Source: JAAYUD01 sp963676865 (GTDB taxonomy: Bacteria > Bacteroidota > Bacteroidia > Bacteroidales > Bacteroidaceae). Taken from it: a stretch of DNA of 64,000 nucleotides. Location of the stretch: NCBI GenBank assembly GCA_963676865.2, contig CAXXSS010000001.1, forward strand, positions 3,348,001-3,412,000. Direction: 5' to 3'. Numbering within the stretch: position 1 is the stretch's first letter; each line of letters starts with the position of its first letter. A program made the translations under genes and the position numbers. Under the pieces are notes generated by a model. The model was given only the letters and a program-made list of their open reading frames with translations, was not told the origin of the DNA and searched no databases. Below, in pieces: positions 27,705 to 35,897 of this stretch.

Positions 27705-28776
27705 GGCTATAGTTAATTATTGCGTTGCAAAATCAGTTTTTATTATCTACCATCGATATTCGGAGGAGTCCGGCAGCATGATCTGTTTCATTCTTCAGGA
27801 TTGTTTCAACGACCTTGAACCAGTTCAAATAGTTCTTTAGATATTTCGTAGCCACTCCCCAAAAGGTTGAAGCGATCCATTTTTTCAGCCTGTTATGGAG
27901 GGAATTTACATGTTGTATGTGAAACCTTTCAAGTTTTACCCGCTGTTTCAAGTCCCCCCTGAGCACAACATGTTTCAGCCGATTGTCATTTGCGTATCCC
28001 TTATAGCTTGTATGTCCATCTGAACACAGAACCACATCCTCCGGTAGGGGCGTATGCAGACTTTCCGTTATATCTTTCTTGGTAAGGCGTCCCTTTCCGC
28101 AGCATGTCATATTCAAATCGTTCTTCCGATCAGTAGTTACTATCACCTTGGTCTTGTTGTTAGATATGCCCGAACTATTGGAGTCGCTGCCCCTTTTACG
28201 GGCAGGACGTTCCAAATGCCGATTTCCTTTCTCTGATTCCTCGAAAAAAGTTTCATCGCTTTCCACTATACCCGAAAAAGAACTGCCTTCATCTTGTTTG
28301 AACGTACCCAAAATCTTGTGTCGCCAGTCAAAAGCCGTTTTCTTGTTGATTTTAAGCGAGGAGGAAATATTGTCCAAAGACTTCTGGTCAGACATCAGTT
28401 CCAAATAGCGACCTACCAATTCCTTTTTGTGAAGCCCTTCCTGCCAAGTTCCGGTATATTCGGTGAATGTGCGCCTACAATCTTTGCACTTGAAGCGTTG
28501 AGCACCTTTGTCCTTGCCAAAACGATAATAATGTTTGCCACCACAATGAGGACAACTACCTTGCTTGTTCAGTAACTGGAACAGACGAGGAGAAGGAGAA
28601 GCCGATACGATTTTTGACGATAAGGCGGAAACCAGAGACACACGTTCTCCTAAAGGAAGAGACAGCGCAGCGACTAATATTTCTTGATAGGTCATAACTT
28701 CTGAAGTTTTACGAGGACAAAAATACAAAAAATTAGGTATATCTACCATTTTACAACGCAATAATTAACTATAGCC
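27705..28776 (-). mobile_element. IS1595-family insertion sequence
   Basis: The element is 1072 bp. The ends are inverted repeats starting GGCTATAGTTAATTATTGCG; the left copy starts at 27705 and the right copy ends at 28776, matching over about 24 bp. The 9-bp direct repeat ATATTGTAG flanks it (27696-27704 and 28777-28785). The family usually makes 8-bp duplications, so one base of the match may be fortuitous. It carries one intact transposase gene. Confidence 0.88.
27733..28695 (-). CDS. IS1595-family (ISXO2-like) transposase
   Basis: From the ATG at 28695 (MTYQEIL) the protein has 320 residues; an upstream extension would run into the inverted repeat. An N-terminal zinc ribbon is visible (CPHCGGKHYYRFGKDKGAQR, FKCKDCRRTF), as is usual for IS1595 enzymes. 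The ISXO2-like DDE domain follows: VESDETFFEES gives the first Asp, VVLCSDGHTSY the second, and VKLERFHIQHVNSLHNRLK the His/Asn region that replaces or precedes the last acidic residue in this family. It probably catalyses movement of the element. No stop or frameshift is seen. Confidence 0.88.
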   Translation of the reverse strand: MTYQEILVAALSLPLGERVSLVSALSSKIVSASPSPRLFQLLNKQGSCPHCGGKHYYRFGKDKGAQRFKCKDCRRTFTEYTGTWQEGLHKKELVGRYLELMSDQKSLDNISSSLKINKKTAFDWRHKILGTFKQDEGSSFSGIVESDETFFEESEKGNRHLERPARKRGSDSNSSGISNNKTKVIVTTDRKNDLNMTCCGKGRLTKKDITESLHTPLPEDVVLCSDGHTSYKGYANDNRLKHVVLRGDLKQRVKLERFHIQHVNSLHNRLKKWIASTFWGVATKYLKNYLNWFKVVETILKNETDHAAGLLRISMVDNKN

Positions 28777-28794
28777 ATATTGTAGCTGCTTTTT

Positions 28795-30975
28795 TTGTTA
28801 CCTTTTCTTAAAACACTACCTGCATACAGACACTTTTGGCCCGACGATCTCGAAGCCCTCAAGCGCAATATGCAGGCCGATCCCCACGTGCTGCTATGCA
28901 ATGTGAGCGTGCGGGGCCACGGACTCAAAGTCATCGTAGCCTACCACCCCGAAGACGACCGTATGCCCACGGGGTGGGAGAGTTGCAAGTCCTTCTACTC
29001 GGTAGCCTATACCACCATAGCCGCCTACTTTCAGCATACCTACGGCTACGTGGTCGGCACCAGCGGAAAAGACATGCCACGGCTCAATTTCCTTTCGTGC
29101 GATGCCGATGCCTACTTCAATGCCGACGCCACACCCTTTGTCGTGCCCGCAGCTACGGCGACAGCTGCCCGGGTCGCACCGCCATCTCCCGTCGCTTCTC
29201 CCGATGCCGCAGAGCAGAAAACTGCTACCGCCACCGGCAAAAAGAAGACCAAAAAGTCATTGGTTCCCTTTACCGGCGATGAAAGTATCTCTTACGAACG
29301 CCGCAAATTGCTGTTGGAAATCGTATATCGCAATCTCTATCGGCACAAGCAGTACTACGTAGTCGGCAACCGGCACAAATTTCTACTCTTGGCTACCTAC
29401 CGTTTCAACGAATACGGCATACCCCAGCATGAGACAGAGCAGCTGATACTTCAATCCGAACCCCAGCTCCAAAACCTTGAGAAAGACGCCGTGCTCAAAG
29501 ACCCCGACGAAATACGCCAACTGGTGCGCGACGTCTATACCACGGAGCGTGCACAGTTCAATAAAAAACGCATCTATTCGGATTTACGCAATCAAATCTA
29601 TATGAAGATAGAAATAGCGCGCCTCTACAGGTTGCGTTTCAACCAGCTATCCGAACGCATCGAATACATCGAGCATAAACAATACGACGCGGGCGAGCGG
29701 ATATTCCAAGAATTGAAAGACCGCATCATCACCGATCTGCACGCGGCAGCTACCGAGATGGGGCTGAATATGGAAGTAAAGGAAATACGTACCATATTCG
29801 AAAGTAGTTTTGCCAAACCGTTCGACCCCGTACTCAACTACATGGACGAATGCCCCGAATGGGACGGGCACGACCACATAGCCGACTTGGCAGACTCCAT
29901 CGTGGTGAACGACCCCGCCCGCTTCCGCAAGATTCTGACCATGTGGTATGTCGGTATGGTGCAAAGCTATCTGCACGACAACATCGTGAACCACATCATG
30001 ATCGTGCTCTTCACCGGTTCGCAAGGCGAAGGCAAGACACGGGCCATCAGCAAAATGTTGCCTCAGGAGATGAGCAATCATTTGTTTATCCCAAAACGCC
30101 TACAGATCACCAAAGAGGAATTCGGCAACTATATAGCTCACAAACTGGTCATCTTCGTCGACGAGATGCAGAAACTCGACAAGAACGATAAGGATAGCTT
30201 ACAGGGCGATGTCACCATTCCCAAAATAGATTTTCGGCAACCATACGGACACTATAGCCACAACCACTGCCACTGCGCCTCGTTTATCGGAGCCTGCAAC
30301 AGCACCAAGTTTATGGACGGTCCCGAAGGCAACCGCCGTTACCACGTGTTCGAGGTATCCAAGTTCGTGCCTTTCACTCCCAACTACAGGCAAATGTTCG
30401 CTCAAATCAAACATCTAATCGCTGCCGACTTCAAGTACTATTTCACTCCCGACGAGCAAGACGAACTTGCAGCATACGCCCGCTCTTTCGAAAGCAACAG
30501 CGACGAGTACGAAATGGTGCTCAAGTACATCCGCATATACCCCGACGATTATGCCGATAAAACAAAATACAGAGTGGCCGAGATACTCCAAGCTTTCAAA
30601 CGCCTGAGCCCTCATATCGCTACCGACAAGAGCGCCATAGTATTACTGACCAAGGCACTCAAAAGGAGGAAAATACCTTTTGAAAGCCATCACAATGGAA
30701 GCAATTTTTGCTGCTATGTGTTGACCGCCGAGCAGGCCGAATACATCGAGCAGCAGCGCGACTCTACCCAAGTACTCGATTTGGAATACGACAAATACGT
30801 ACCGTTGGAAATTCTTTTGGCTCACCGCGAAGCAACCATTCGCAATCTGTACAAGGCAAACGAAATTTTGATCCATTCGGATGGAAATTTTGAAAAAGCC
30901 AAGCAAATGTACAACGACTATTTAGCGTACGAGAAAGGAAATTTCACAACAGAAAATGACTTGACCATCTTCTAG
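28795..30975 (+). CDS. VirE-family primase/helicase-like protein, N-terminally truncated
   Basis: Up to 726 residues, but the first credible homology starts near residue 15 (PDDLEALKRNMQADPHVLL). It matches the middle of the BT4734/BF3469-type N-terminal domain of Bacteroidota VirE proteins; the usual first 80-100 residues are missing. A Pro/Ala linker follows (about 118-155), then the VirE helicase: Walker A FTGSQGEGKT (about 403-412), Walker B LVIFVDEMQ (about 451-459) and the sensor-like GACNSTKF (about 500). Such proteins act in mobile-element replication. The gene is clearly GC-richer than its neighbours, suggesting transfer. The 5' end was lost where it abuts the tRNA-Gly terminator, so the product may be non-functional or start at an internal codon. 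Confidence 0.8.
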   Translation: MLPFLKTLPAYRHFWPDDLEALKRNMQADPHVLLCNVSVRGHGLKVIVAYHPEDDRMPTGWESCKSFYSVAYTTIAAYFQHTYGYVVGTSGKDMPRLNFLSCDADAYFNADATPFVVPAATATAARVAPPSPVASPDAAEQKTATATGKKKTKKSLVPFTGDESISYERRKLLLEIVYRNLYRHKQYYVVGNRHKFLLLATYRFNEYGIPQHETEQLILQSEPQLQNLEKDAVLKDPDEIRQLVRDVYTTERAQFNKKRIYSDLRNQIYMKIEIARLYRLRFNQLSERIEYIEHKQYDAGERIFQELKDRIITDLHAAATEMGLNMEVKEIRTIFESSFAKPFDPVLNYMDECPEWDGHDHIADLADSIVVNDPARFRKILTMWYVGMVQSYLHDNIVNHIMIVLFTGSQGEGKTRAISKMLPQEMSNHLFIPKRLQITKEEFGNYIAHKLVIFVDEMQKLDKNDKDSLQGDVTIPKIDFRQPYGHYSHNHCHCASFIGACNSTKFMDGPEGNRRYHVFEVSKFVPFTPNYRQMFAQIKHLIAADFKYYFTPDEQDELAAYARSFESNSDEYEMVLKYIRIYPDDYADKTKYRVAEILQAFKRLSPHIATDKSAIVLLTKALKRRKIPFESHHNGSNFCCYVLTAEQAEYIEQQRDSTQVLDLEYDKYVPLEILLAHREATIRNLYKANEILIHSDGNFEKAKQMYNDYLAYEKGNFTTENDLTIF

Positions 30976-30995
30976 CTGAAAAAGTCATTTTACCC

Positions 30996-31037
30996 GCCCA
31001 TTTTCTTGAAAAAGCAAGAAAATGGGCCTTTTTTTTG
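30996..31037 (+). terminator. Rho-independent terminator of the VirE gene
   Basis: Perfect 13-bp stem GCCCATTTTCTTG (30996-31008) and complement (31015-31027) with a 6-nt loop, followed by a run of T residues. It lies 21 bp after the VirE stop. Confidence 0.9.
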
Positions 31038-31228
31038 CTTTTTCAATTTTGCCTTTATTCCTGCTATTACCGTAAACAACTGACACTATTTATACCAGAA
31101 GCTTGTTTTTCATATCAAAGTGATTTTTACAAGCATCCTAATAATCAAAAAATGGATGAAAGAAGTAAATTTTCTTCATTTTATAAAAAGGCTCTACAGT
31201 CTATTTAAAGTTGGATTCATTTTTTGAA

Positions 31229-31385
31229 TCGGGGTGCTCGGGGTGCTTTTTCTATAGGAGATTATTACTTTTTTTATTTGTAAATATAAAGGATAATATC
31301 GTACTATCATAATGATAGTACTAAATATTGACAAAGTAAAAAAACACAAAAAGTCTCTAAGGAAATACACCCCGAACACCCCGAT
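31229..31385. repeat. 18-bp inverted repeat pair with internal CGGGGTG tandem
   Basis: Left arm ATCGGGGTGCTCGGGGTG (31229-31246), right arm its complement with one mismatch (31368-31385), spaced by 121 bp of AT-rich DNA. Each arm contains a 9-bp tandem of the TCGGGGTG type. There is no convincing gene between the arms; the short frames here are not supported by composition or neighbours. Confidence 0.7.
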
Positions 31386-31483
31386 GCATAGTAAAACATT
31401 GCAACAAATCGCAACTAAAATAAAGGCATTCTTCATCACCTCTTATGTTGCCGTGCAAATATCATTCGCATTCCCCAAAAATG

Positions 31484-31529
31484 TGACATGTACTGAATAA
31501 GTTTGTGTCAACTTATTCAGTACATGTCA
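31484..31529. repeat. 46-bp palindrome identical to the left end of the IS3-family element
   Basis: Arms TGACATGTACTGAATAAGTT (31484-31503) and the exact complement (31510-31529) flank TGTGTC. Read on the minus strand, bases 31529 down to 31494 are identical to the first 36 bases of the IS3-family element at 55590. No transposase is attached here, so this is either a scar of that element or a related solo end. Confidence 0.75.
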
Positions 31530-32132
31530 CTGTGTATCAGTATGTTGTAACTTTATTCCATCGATAGTTGACAAATGTGTCCTGTTGCCCACTACTTGTC
31601 TGTCATCCTTTTTTTGTTGCCGTATGTACGTGGCGCAAAAAACATAAGGACGTCACCGAAAAACTAACATGCGACAACGGCGTGCCATTGGTGTTTGATT
31701 TGTAATTCAAAGTATTATATATAGTTTGCGTCGTGCACTTAAATTTAATTCCTATTTCTTTTGTGAGTCCATATTCTTAATAAAAATTCCTCAAATTTAA
31801 TTTGTTTTTAATTTTCATAATTAATAACTTTGGCATTTGTATCTTTATCACTTCATTGTGAATGGGGTGATAAGTACTTATTCGGTTCCTTAAAATTTTG
31901 ATTACAGTGCACAAGAGATAGGTGAGGAGATGATATAATCTTTAATGTGGAAAAATCAGAGAAGACGTATATAAACTATCTATAAAAGGATATAACTAAA
32001 GGTGAATATGCATTTTGTTTATATATCTCCAAATCGATCGGGAGCATTTTCCCAATATATGATTTCAGTTTTTCATTATGAATGATTTGAAATATGTTAA
32101 TATTTTAGTTAATAGAAGATAGTAGAAAGATA
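31530..32132. other. AT-rich intergenic region without genes
   Basis: No coding frame here has support. It contains a 41-bp segment (31637-31677, centred on ACATAAGGACGTCACCG) that recurs with few changes at 57716-57757, so it is probably part of a degraded mobile or repeat element. The last 200 bp are AT-rich and probably hold the promoter of the channel gene, but I could not pick a clear -7 box. Confidence 0.5.
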
Positions 32133-32804
32133 ATGAATAATAGATTGCGCTTCTTTGATTTGGTCATAATAGTTTTATCTATTTATGTATTATTTGCTTT
32201 GGTGTTCACTGCTATATTTAAACTACCAGAACAAACAATGCTATTACTTGATATTATTGACGATTGTATATGTATTGTCTTTCTTGTTGATTTTCTTGTT
32301 GATTTCTGTAAGGCTAAAAATAAACTTAAATTTATGAAATGGGGTTGGATTGATTTAATATCAAGCATACCTTCATTTGGATTCATGCGAGTTGGGCGGC
32401 TATTTAAACTTATACGATTACTACGTATATTAAGAGCATTCAGGTCCACTAAAATTTTAATGAAATATATATTTAAGAGCAAGATAAAAGGAACGATGAT
32501 GTCTCTATTCATTATATCAATACTGCTGACTATTTTATCTTCTATAGCTATATTATCGGTAGAAACTGATCCAAAAAGTAATATTAAGACTGTAGATGAT
32601 GCTATATGGTGGACAATTGCGACATTAACAACATACAATTATGGTGATAAATTTCCTGTTACATACATTGGACGAATAATAGGTATATTGCTTAATGCTT
32701 CTGGGGTAGCTTTGTTTGGAACATTCACTGCATATATAGCATCTGTGTTCGTTGGCGCAAAAAATGATGAAGAATCAAAACAAAAAAAAGAAAATAACAC
32801 GTAA
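32133..32804 (+). CDS. Voltage-sensor-type ion channel (K+ channel-like) with unusual filter
   Basis: Protein of 223 residues with the six-segment plan of voltage-gated K+ channels: S1 about 9-28, S2/S3 about 37-60 and 71-84, and a textbook S4 (about 85-105) with positive residues every third position (R86, R89, K92, R95, R98, R101, R104). S5 is about 121-143, the pore helix WWTIATLTT about 159-167 and S6 about 177-206. The filter reads TTYNYGD (166-172) where K+ channels have T-V-G-Y-G-D, so V and G are replaced by Y and N. Selectivity may therefore differ. A charged C-terminus ends the protein; no cyclic-nucleotide domain is present. It lies 25 bp upstream of a PD-(D/E)XK nuclease gene on the same strand, suggesting one operon. 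Confidence 0.85.
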   Translation: MNNRLRFFDLVIIVLSIYVLFALVFTAIFKLPEQTMLLLDIIDDCICIVFLVDFLVDFCKAKNKLKFMKWGWIDLISSIPSFGFMRVGRLFKLIRLLRILRAFRSTKILMKYIFKSKIKGTMMSLFIISILLTILSSIAILSVETDPKSNIKTVDDAIWWTIATLTTYNYGDKFPVTYIGRIIGILLNASGVALFGTFTAYIASVFVGAKNDEESKQKKENNT

Positions 32805-32829
32805 TATTTTAACCTAAAAAAATAATATC

Positions 32830-33912
32830 ATGGACTTTAAAGATTTAATACTACAAATTTCTGGTAGAATAGAAAAGTTAAAAGACAACTTACCTACCGA
32901 AGAAGCTACAAAGAATGCTTTAATAATGCCATTTATTCAGGCATTAGGCTACGATGTGTTTAATCCTCTCGAAGTGTTACCCGAAATGACATGCGATATC
33001 GGTACAAAAAAAGGAGAAAAGATTGATTATGCCATTTTAAAGGATGGACAGCCTATCATTTTAATAGAATGTAAACATTGGCAGCAAGACTTGAATTTGC
33101 ATGATAACCAGTTGTTACGCTATTTCAATGTATCCAACGCTAAATTTGGTATATTGACAAATGGAATTGTATATAGATTTTATACGGACTTAGCTGAACC
33201 TAATAAAATGGATAGTAAACCATTTTTAGAAGTTAATCTACTTGATATTAAAGATAATCAAATAGAGGAATTGAAGAAGTTCCATAAATCTTATTTTGAT
33301 ATTGATACTATTTTAAGTTCGGCAAATGAATTGAAATATACAGGAGAATTAAGGGCGGTAATTATAAATGAATTTGCAAATCCTTCTCCTGATTTTGTCA
33401 AATACTTTGGCAAACAAGTTTATGACGGCATGTTTACCCAAAGTATATTAGATCAGTTTACGGATTTAGTAAAGAGGTCTATTAATTCATGTATAAACGA
33501 TTTAATCTCCGATAGATTAAAGGCTGCTATCAAAGAAGATAATTCAGAAATACCTAAAGAGACCCAACAAAGTAATCAAGAAGAAAACCAAGATAATGAT
33601 TATTTAAATAGAGATAGTCGTATTGTAACTACTGAAATAGAATTAAACGGATTCTATATTGTTAAATCAATAATACGAACAATAATTCCCGTCGAAAGAA
33701 TTATACATAAAGATAGTATTGATTATTTTGCTATAAATATAGATAATACATGGAAAAATATTTGCAGACTATATTTTAATAATGAAAACAACCTGCGAAT
33801 AGCATTTCGTGACGAAAACAAAAAAGAAGAACGATATAAGTTAAATTCTCTAGATGATATATATAACTTCTCAGATAAATTGGTAGAAAAGGCTAAATTA
33901 TATGCAGAATGA
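32830..33912 (+). CDS. Stand-alone HsdR-N-like PD-(D/E)XK nuclease
   Basis: Protein of 360 residues. The N-terminal 150 residues resemble the endonuclease domain of type I restriction HsdR subunits: helix with EEATKNALIMPFIQALGYDVF, then the catalytic core GEKIDYAILKDGQPIILIECKHW with D66, E80 and K82 in the D-(x)n-ExK arrangement. No helicase, methylase or specificity gene accompanies it, so it is not a complete restriction system. The segment from about 150 to 250 is helical, a polar linker follows (QQSNQEENQDNDY), and the C-terminal 100 residues form a separate alpha/beta domain I do not recognise (IELNGFYIVKSIIRTII, then WKNICRLYFNNENNLRIAF). The coupling to an ion channel gene suggests a conflict or defence role, which is inference. 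Confidence 0.8.
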   Translation: MDFKDLILQISGRIEKLKDNLPTEEATKNALIMPFIQALGYDVFNPLEVLPEMTCDIGTKKGEKIDYAILKDGQPIILIECKHWQQDLNLHDNQLLRYFNVSNAKFGILTNGIVYRFYTDLAEPNKMDSKPFLEVNLLDIKDNQIEELKKFHKSYFDIDTILSSANELKYTGELRAVIINEFANPSPDFVKYFGKQVYDGMFTQSILDQFTDLVKRSINSCINDLISDRLKAAIKEDNSEIPKETQQSNQEENQDNDYLNRDSRIVTTEIELNGFYIVKSIIRTIIPVERIIHKDSIDYFAINIDNTWKNICRLYFNNENNLRIAFRDENKKEERYKLNSLDDIYNFSDKLVEKAKLYAE

Positions 33913-34022
33913 AAGGAACTGTATCTATTTCGGTTACTTTATCAGTTCTTTAGAAGAAGCATAAAGGTTTATTCAGATGTATAAGGTTGCTACTATTGTG
34001 TGCTATACGAAGTAAACTCATG

Positions 34023-34070
34023 TATCTCTGTGGTGTCTTGTTTGGTTCTTAAACGAGCACCACAGAGATA
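34023..34070. repeat. 13-bp inverted repeat downstream of the nuclease gene
   Basis: TATCTCTGTGGTG (34023-34035) and its exact complement (34058-34070) around a 22-nt loop. It would form a stable hairpin in RNA, but no U-tract follows on either strand, so it may protect mRNA ends or terminate weakly. Confidence 0.6.
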
Positions 34071-34140
34071 AAAGTTAAACAATCTTGTTTTGTCTTTTAA
34101 TTCAGTTTGATATATTGAAATTTGAATAAATTATCGGTGT

Positions 34141-34759
34141 ATGAAGAAAAACATTCTGATCCTATTTCTTATTATATTGGTCGTACCCTTTGTTTCGGCT
34201 CAAGAGCGTATTGCTCTCAAAAATATTGAGCCCAACATCGTGATGGAAAATATGATGGATTTTATGGGCGTCTATAGTGCCAACATTCGATTGAGTTCGA
34301 AGCTGTCTATTGCTAATCCCGTATCTATTATTTGTGCAAAATATGAGGATGGGTGTATTGTACAATGATACGATAAATTTGAGTACTTATACATCGTATA
34401 ATAGAAAACCTGCAAATACTTATATTGTTAGGGGAATGGGACAACCAATTAAGCAATCTCCCGATTCTCTTGAATTAAAAGTTCGTTTTTATTTATCTGG
34501 ATTTAGCCAAGATGCCAATCTTAAAATGAAAATGGGGAATTATAAGCCCAATGATTTTATATTCTTTTAGATGGCGGATATTTATCATTCCATTCCGCGA
34601 AACAAATATATACCCATGTTTGTCTTTATTCCTCCAATTCCGATAAGTAACGAAATGCAGTTCTATTGTGCTGTTCGTTTCAGTAAGGTATTACCCAAAG
34701 ATTGGCGGACCAAATTGCATCTTAAAAGTTATGCTATATATTATTTCAAATTTAAATGA
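34141..34759 (+). pseudogene. Decayed secreted-protein gene
   Basis: The gene starts with a clear signal peptide (MKKNILILFLIILVVPFVSAQ). The first frame reads to about KYEDG (34350), where a one-base shift is needed to continue as VLYNDTINLSTYTSYNRKP in the next frame. That frame meets a TAG at 34568-34570 and continues in phase as ADIYHSIPRNKYIPMFVFIPP to a stop at 34759. One frameshift plus one in-frame stop over about 205 codons marks a broken gene. The family is unrecognised; an exported or periplasmic protein is likely. It is convergent with the DoxD-DoxA gene. Confidence 0.65.
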
Positions 34760-34867
34760 TTGCATAATCAAAGATTCCACCCTCACTACTCCATATTGGT
34801 TAAGAGCGAAAGGGGGAATCTTTTTTGTTACCGAACATCTTTAAAACTGCAAATTAGTAATACCTAT

Positions 34868-35884
34868 TCATCGTATCTTAGCCGTCCATTCTATTCCACT
34901 GACATCTATCAATTTCAACGTGTCATTGTTACTAATATGCAAACCTCTTATATCAACAGTTAGATCGGCTTTTGCACCCAAAGGTATTATCAAACTATGT
35001 TTGCCTGGTTTTACTTTCGTAACATACCTGTTTTTTATTCTTCCAAGAGGAAATTTTGAAAGGTCGTTAATATTTAAGGATTTGAGAACTTGACCATTCG
35101 GACCGATTATTTGTATGCCTATCAAAAACGAGCCATAGACATCTACACCTTCCGTTCGATACACTTCGAATGTAAGATCAGAACGATTGAGTCGTACATT
35201 GGATATTTCGATCTTCGGTTTTACTGATTTATTGTGCAAAGTTCCCCATACTCCACCATGGAAGGATTGATTTGTAAATAGGGCTATGCCGAAAATGAAT
35301 AATGAAAAAGACAGTATAAACGTCTTCATGTTTTTCAACGGCAATGGGCCGGAACCGATTGCTCGAAACCAACGGGCAGAAGTGAATTTGCTTTTTCGCT
35401 GCATAAAATAATGATCGAGCGAATACACATCACTACCTGTTAAGAATAGAGTGAAACCACCTGCCAATCCTAAAATTCCGATCTGCCATTCATCAAGGCA
35501 TGTAGTGCCCAGCCATCCAGAACCTAAAAGGATACCGAAGGCAAGCCCAAATACACCTACACTCATTAGTCGGGTGAATAATCCAAGTATCATGAACAAA
35601 CCCACAATAGCCTCGACTATTGTAAACAGAATCATGGCAAGTTGCAAATCATGCGGATGCATCACCATATATTCGATAATGGGTTTTATACCTAGTGCAT
35701 TGGGAAGGAAGTGATTGAACTTCTCTCCCACATAGCCTGCTATATTAGGGTCCAGCTTATTCTCCAACACAACTCTGCGCCAAAATGCTGAGAAGTAGGT
35801 CCAACCGATCACCCAACGCATCGATAAACTAAGAAGTCCGCTGGCACCAACTTGCAGCGGCAACTGATAATTTTTCCTATTCAT
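34868..35884 (-). CDS. DoxD-DoxA fusion protein (thiosulfate:quinone oxidoreductase-like)
   Basis: Protein of 338 residues fusing two subunits known from thiosulfate:quinone oxidoreductase. The DoxD-like part (about 1-175) has four or more membrane helices, e.g. LAMILFTIVEAIVGLFMILGL and IGILGLAGGFTLFLTG. The DoxA-like part (about 190-338) begins with a membrane anchor (TFILSFSLFIFGIALF) and continues as a periplasmic beta domain (VWGTLHNKSVKPKIEIS... LIIPLGAKADLTVDIRGL). The enzyme would oxidise thiosulfate to tetrathionate and reduce the quinone pool; activity here is inferred. It is the last gene of a minus-strand set, 13 bp after a DsrE-like gene, so both probably act on sulfur compounds or redox stress in the envelope. 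Confidence 0.82.
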   Translation of the reverse strand: MNRKNYQLPLQVGASGLLSLSMRWVIGWTYFSAFWRRVVLENKLDPNIAGYVGEKFNHFLPNALGIKPIIEYMVMHPHDLQLAMILFTIVEAIVGLFMILGLFTRLMSVGVFGLAFGILLGSGWLGTTCLDEWQIGILGLAGGFTLFLTGSDVYSLDHYFMQRKSKFTSARWFRAIGSGPLPLKNMKTFILSFSLFIFGIALFTNQSFHGGVWGTLHNKSVKPKIEISNVRLNRSDLTFEVYRTEGVDVYGSFLIGIQIIGPNGQVLKSLNINDLSKFPLGRIKNRYVTKVKPGKHSLIIPLGAKADLTVDIRGLHISNNDTLKLIDVSGIEWTAKIR

Positions 35885-35897
35885 CTTTCGGTATATA

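Larger units (their letters stand above)
27686..28796 (+). terminator. tRNA-Gly terminator hairpin, split by the IS1595-family element
   Basis: The 5' arm GCAGTTACAA is at 27686-27695. The 3' arm TTGTAGCTGC is at 28780-28789 and is followed by seven T residues. Before the insertion the arms were separated only by a short AT loop, forming a 10-bp (one G-T) stem plus U-tract just after the tRNA 3' end. The IS (27705-28776) lies in the loop/3' arm. Confidence 0.7.

Noticed and set aside
31229..31385. Considered as a CRISPR remnant
   Set aside because: There are only two arms, inverted rather than direct, no spacer array and no cas genes.
31194..31439. 81-residue minus-strand hydrophobic frame
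   Set aside because: It spans both arms of the inverted repeat and its Thr/Pro end arises from the repeat itself.
32830..33912. Considered as a full type I restriction system
   Set aside because: No helicase part and no hsdM or hsdS gene is present; only the HsdR-N-like nuclease domain is seen.
34023..34070. Considered as a rho-independent terminator
   Set aside because: The stem is strong but no U-tract follows in either direction, so it is listed only as a repeat.
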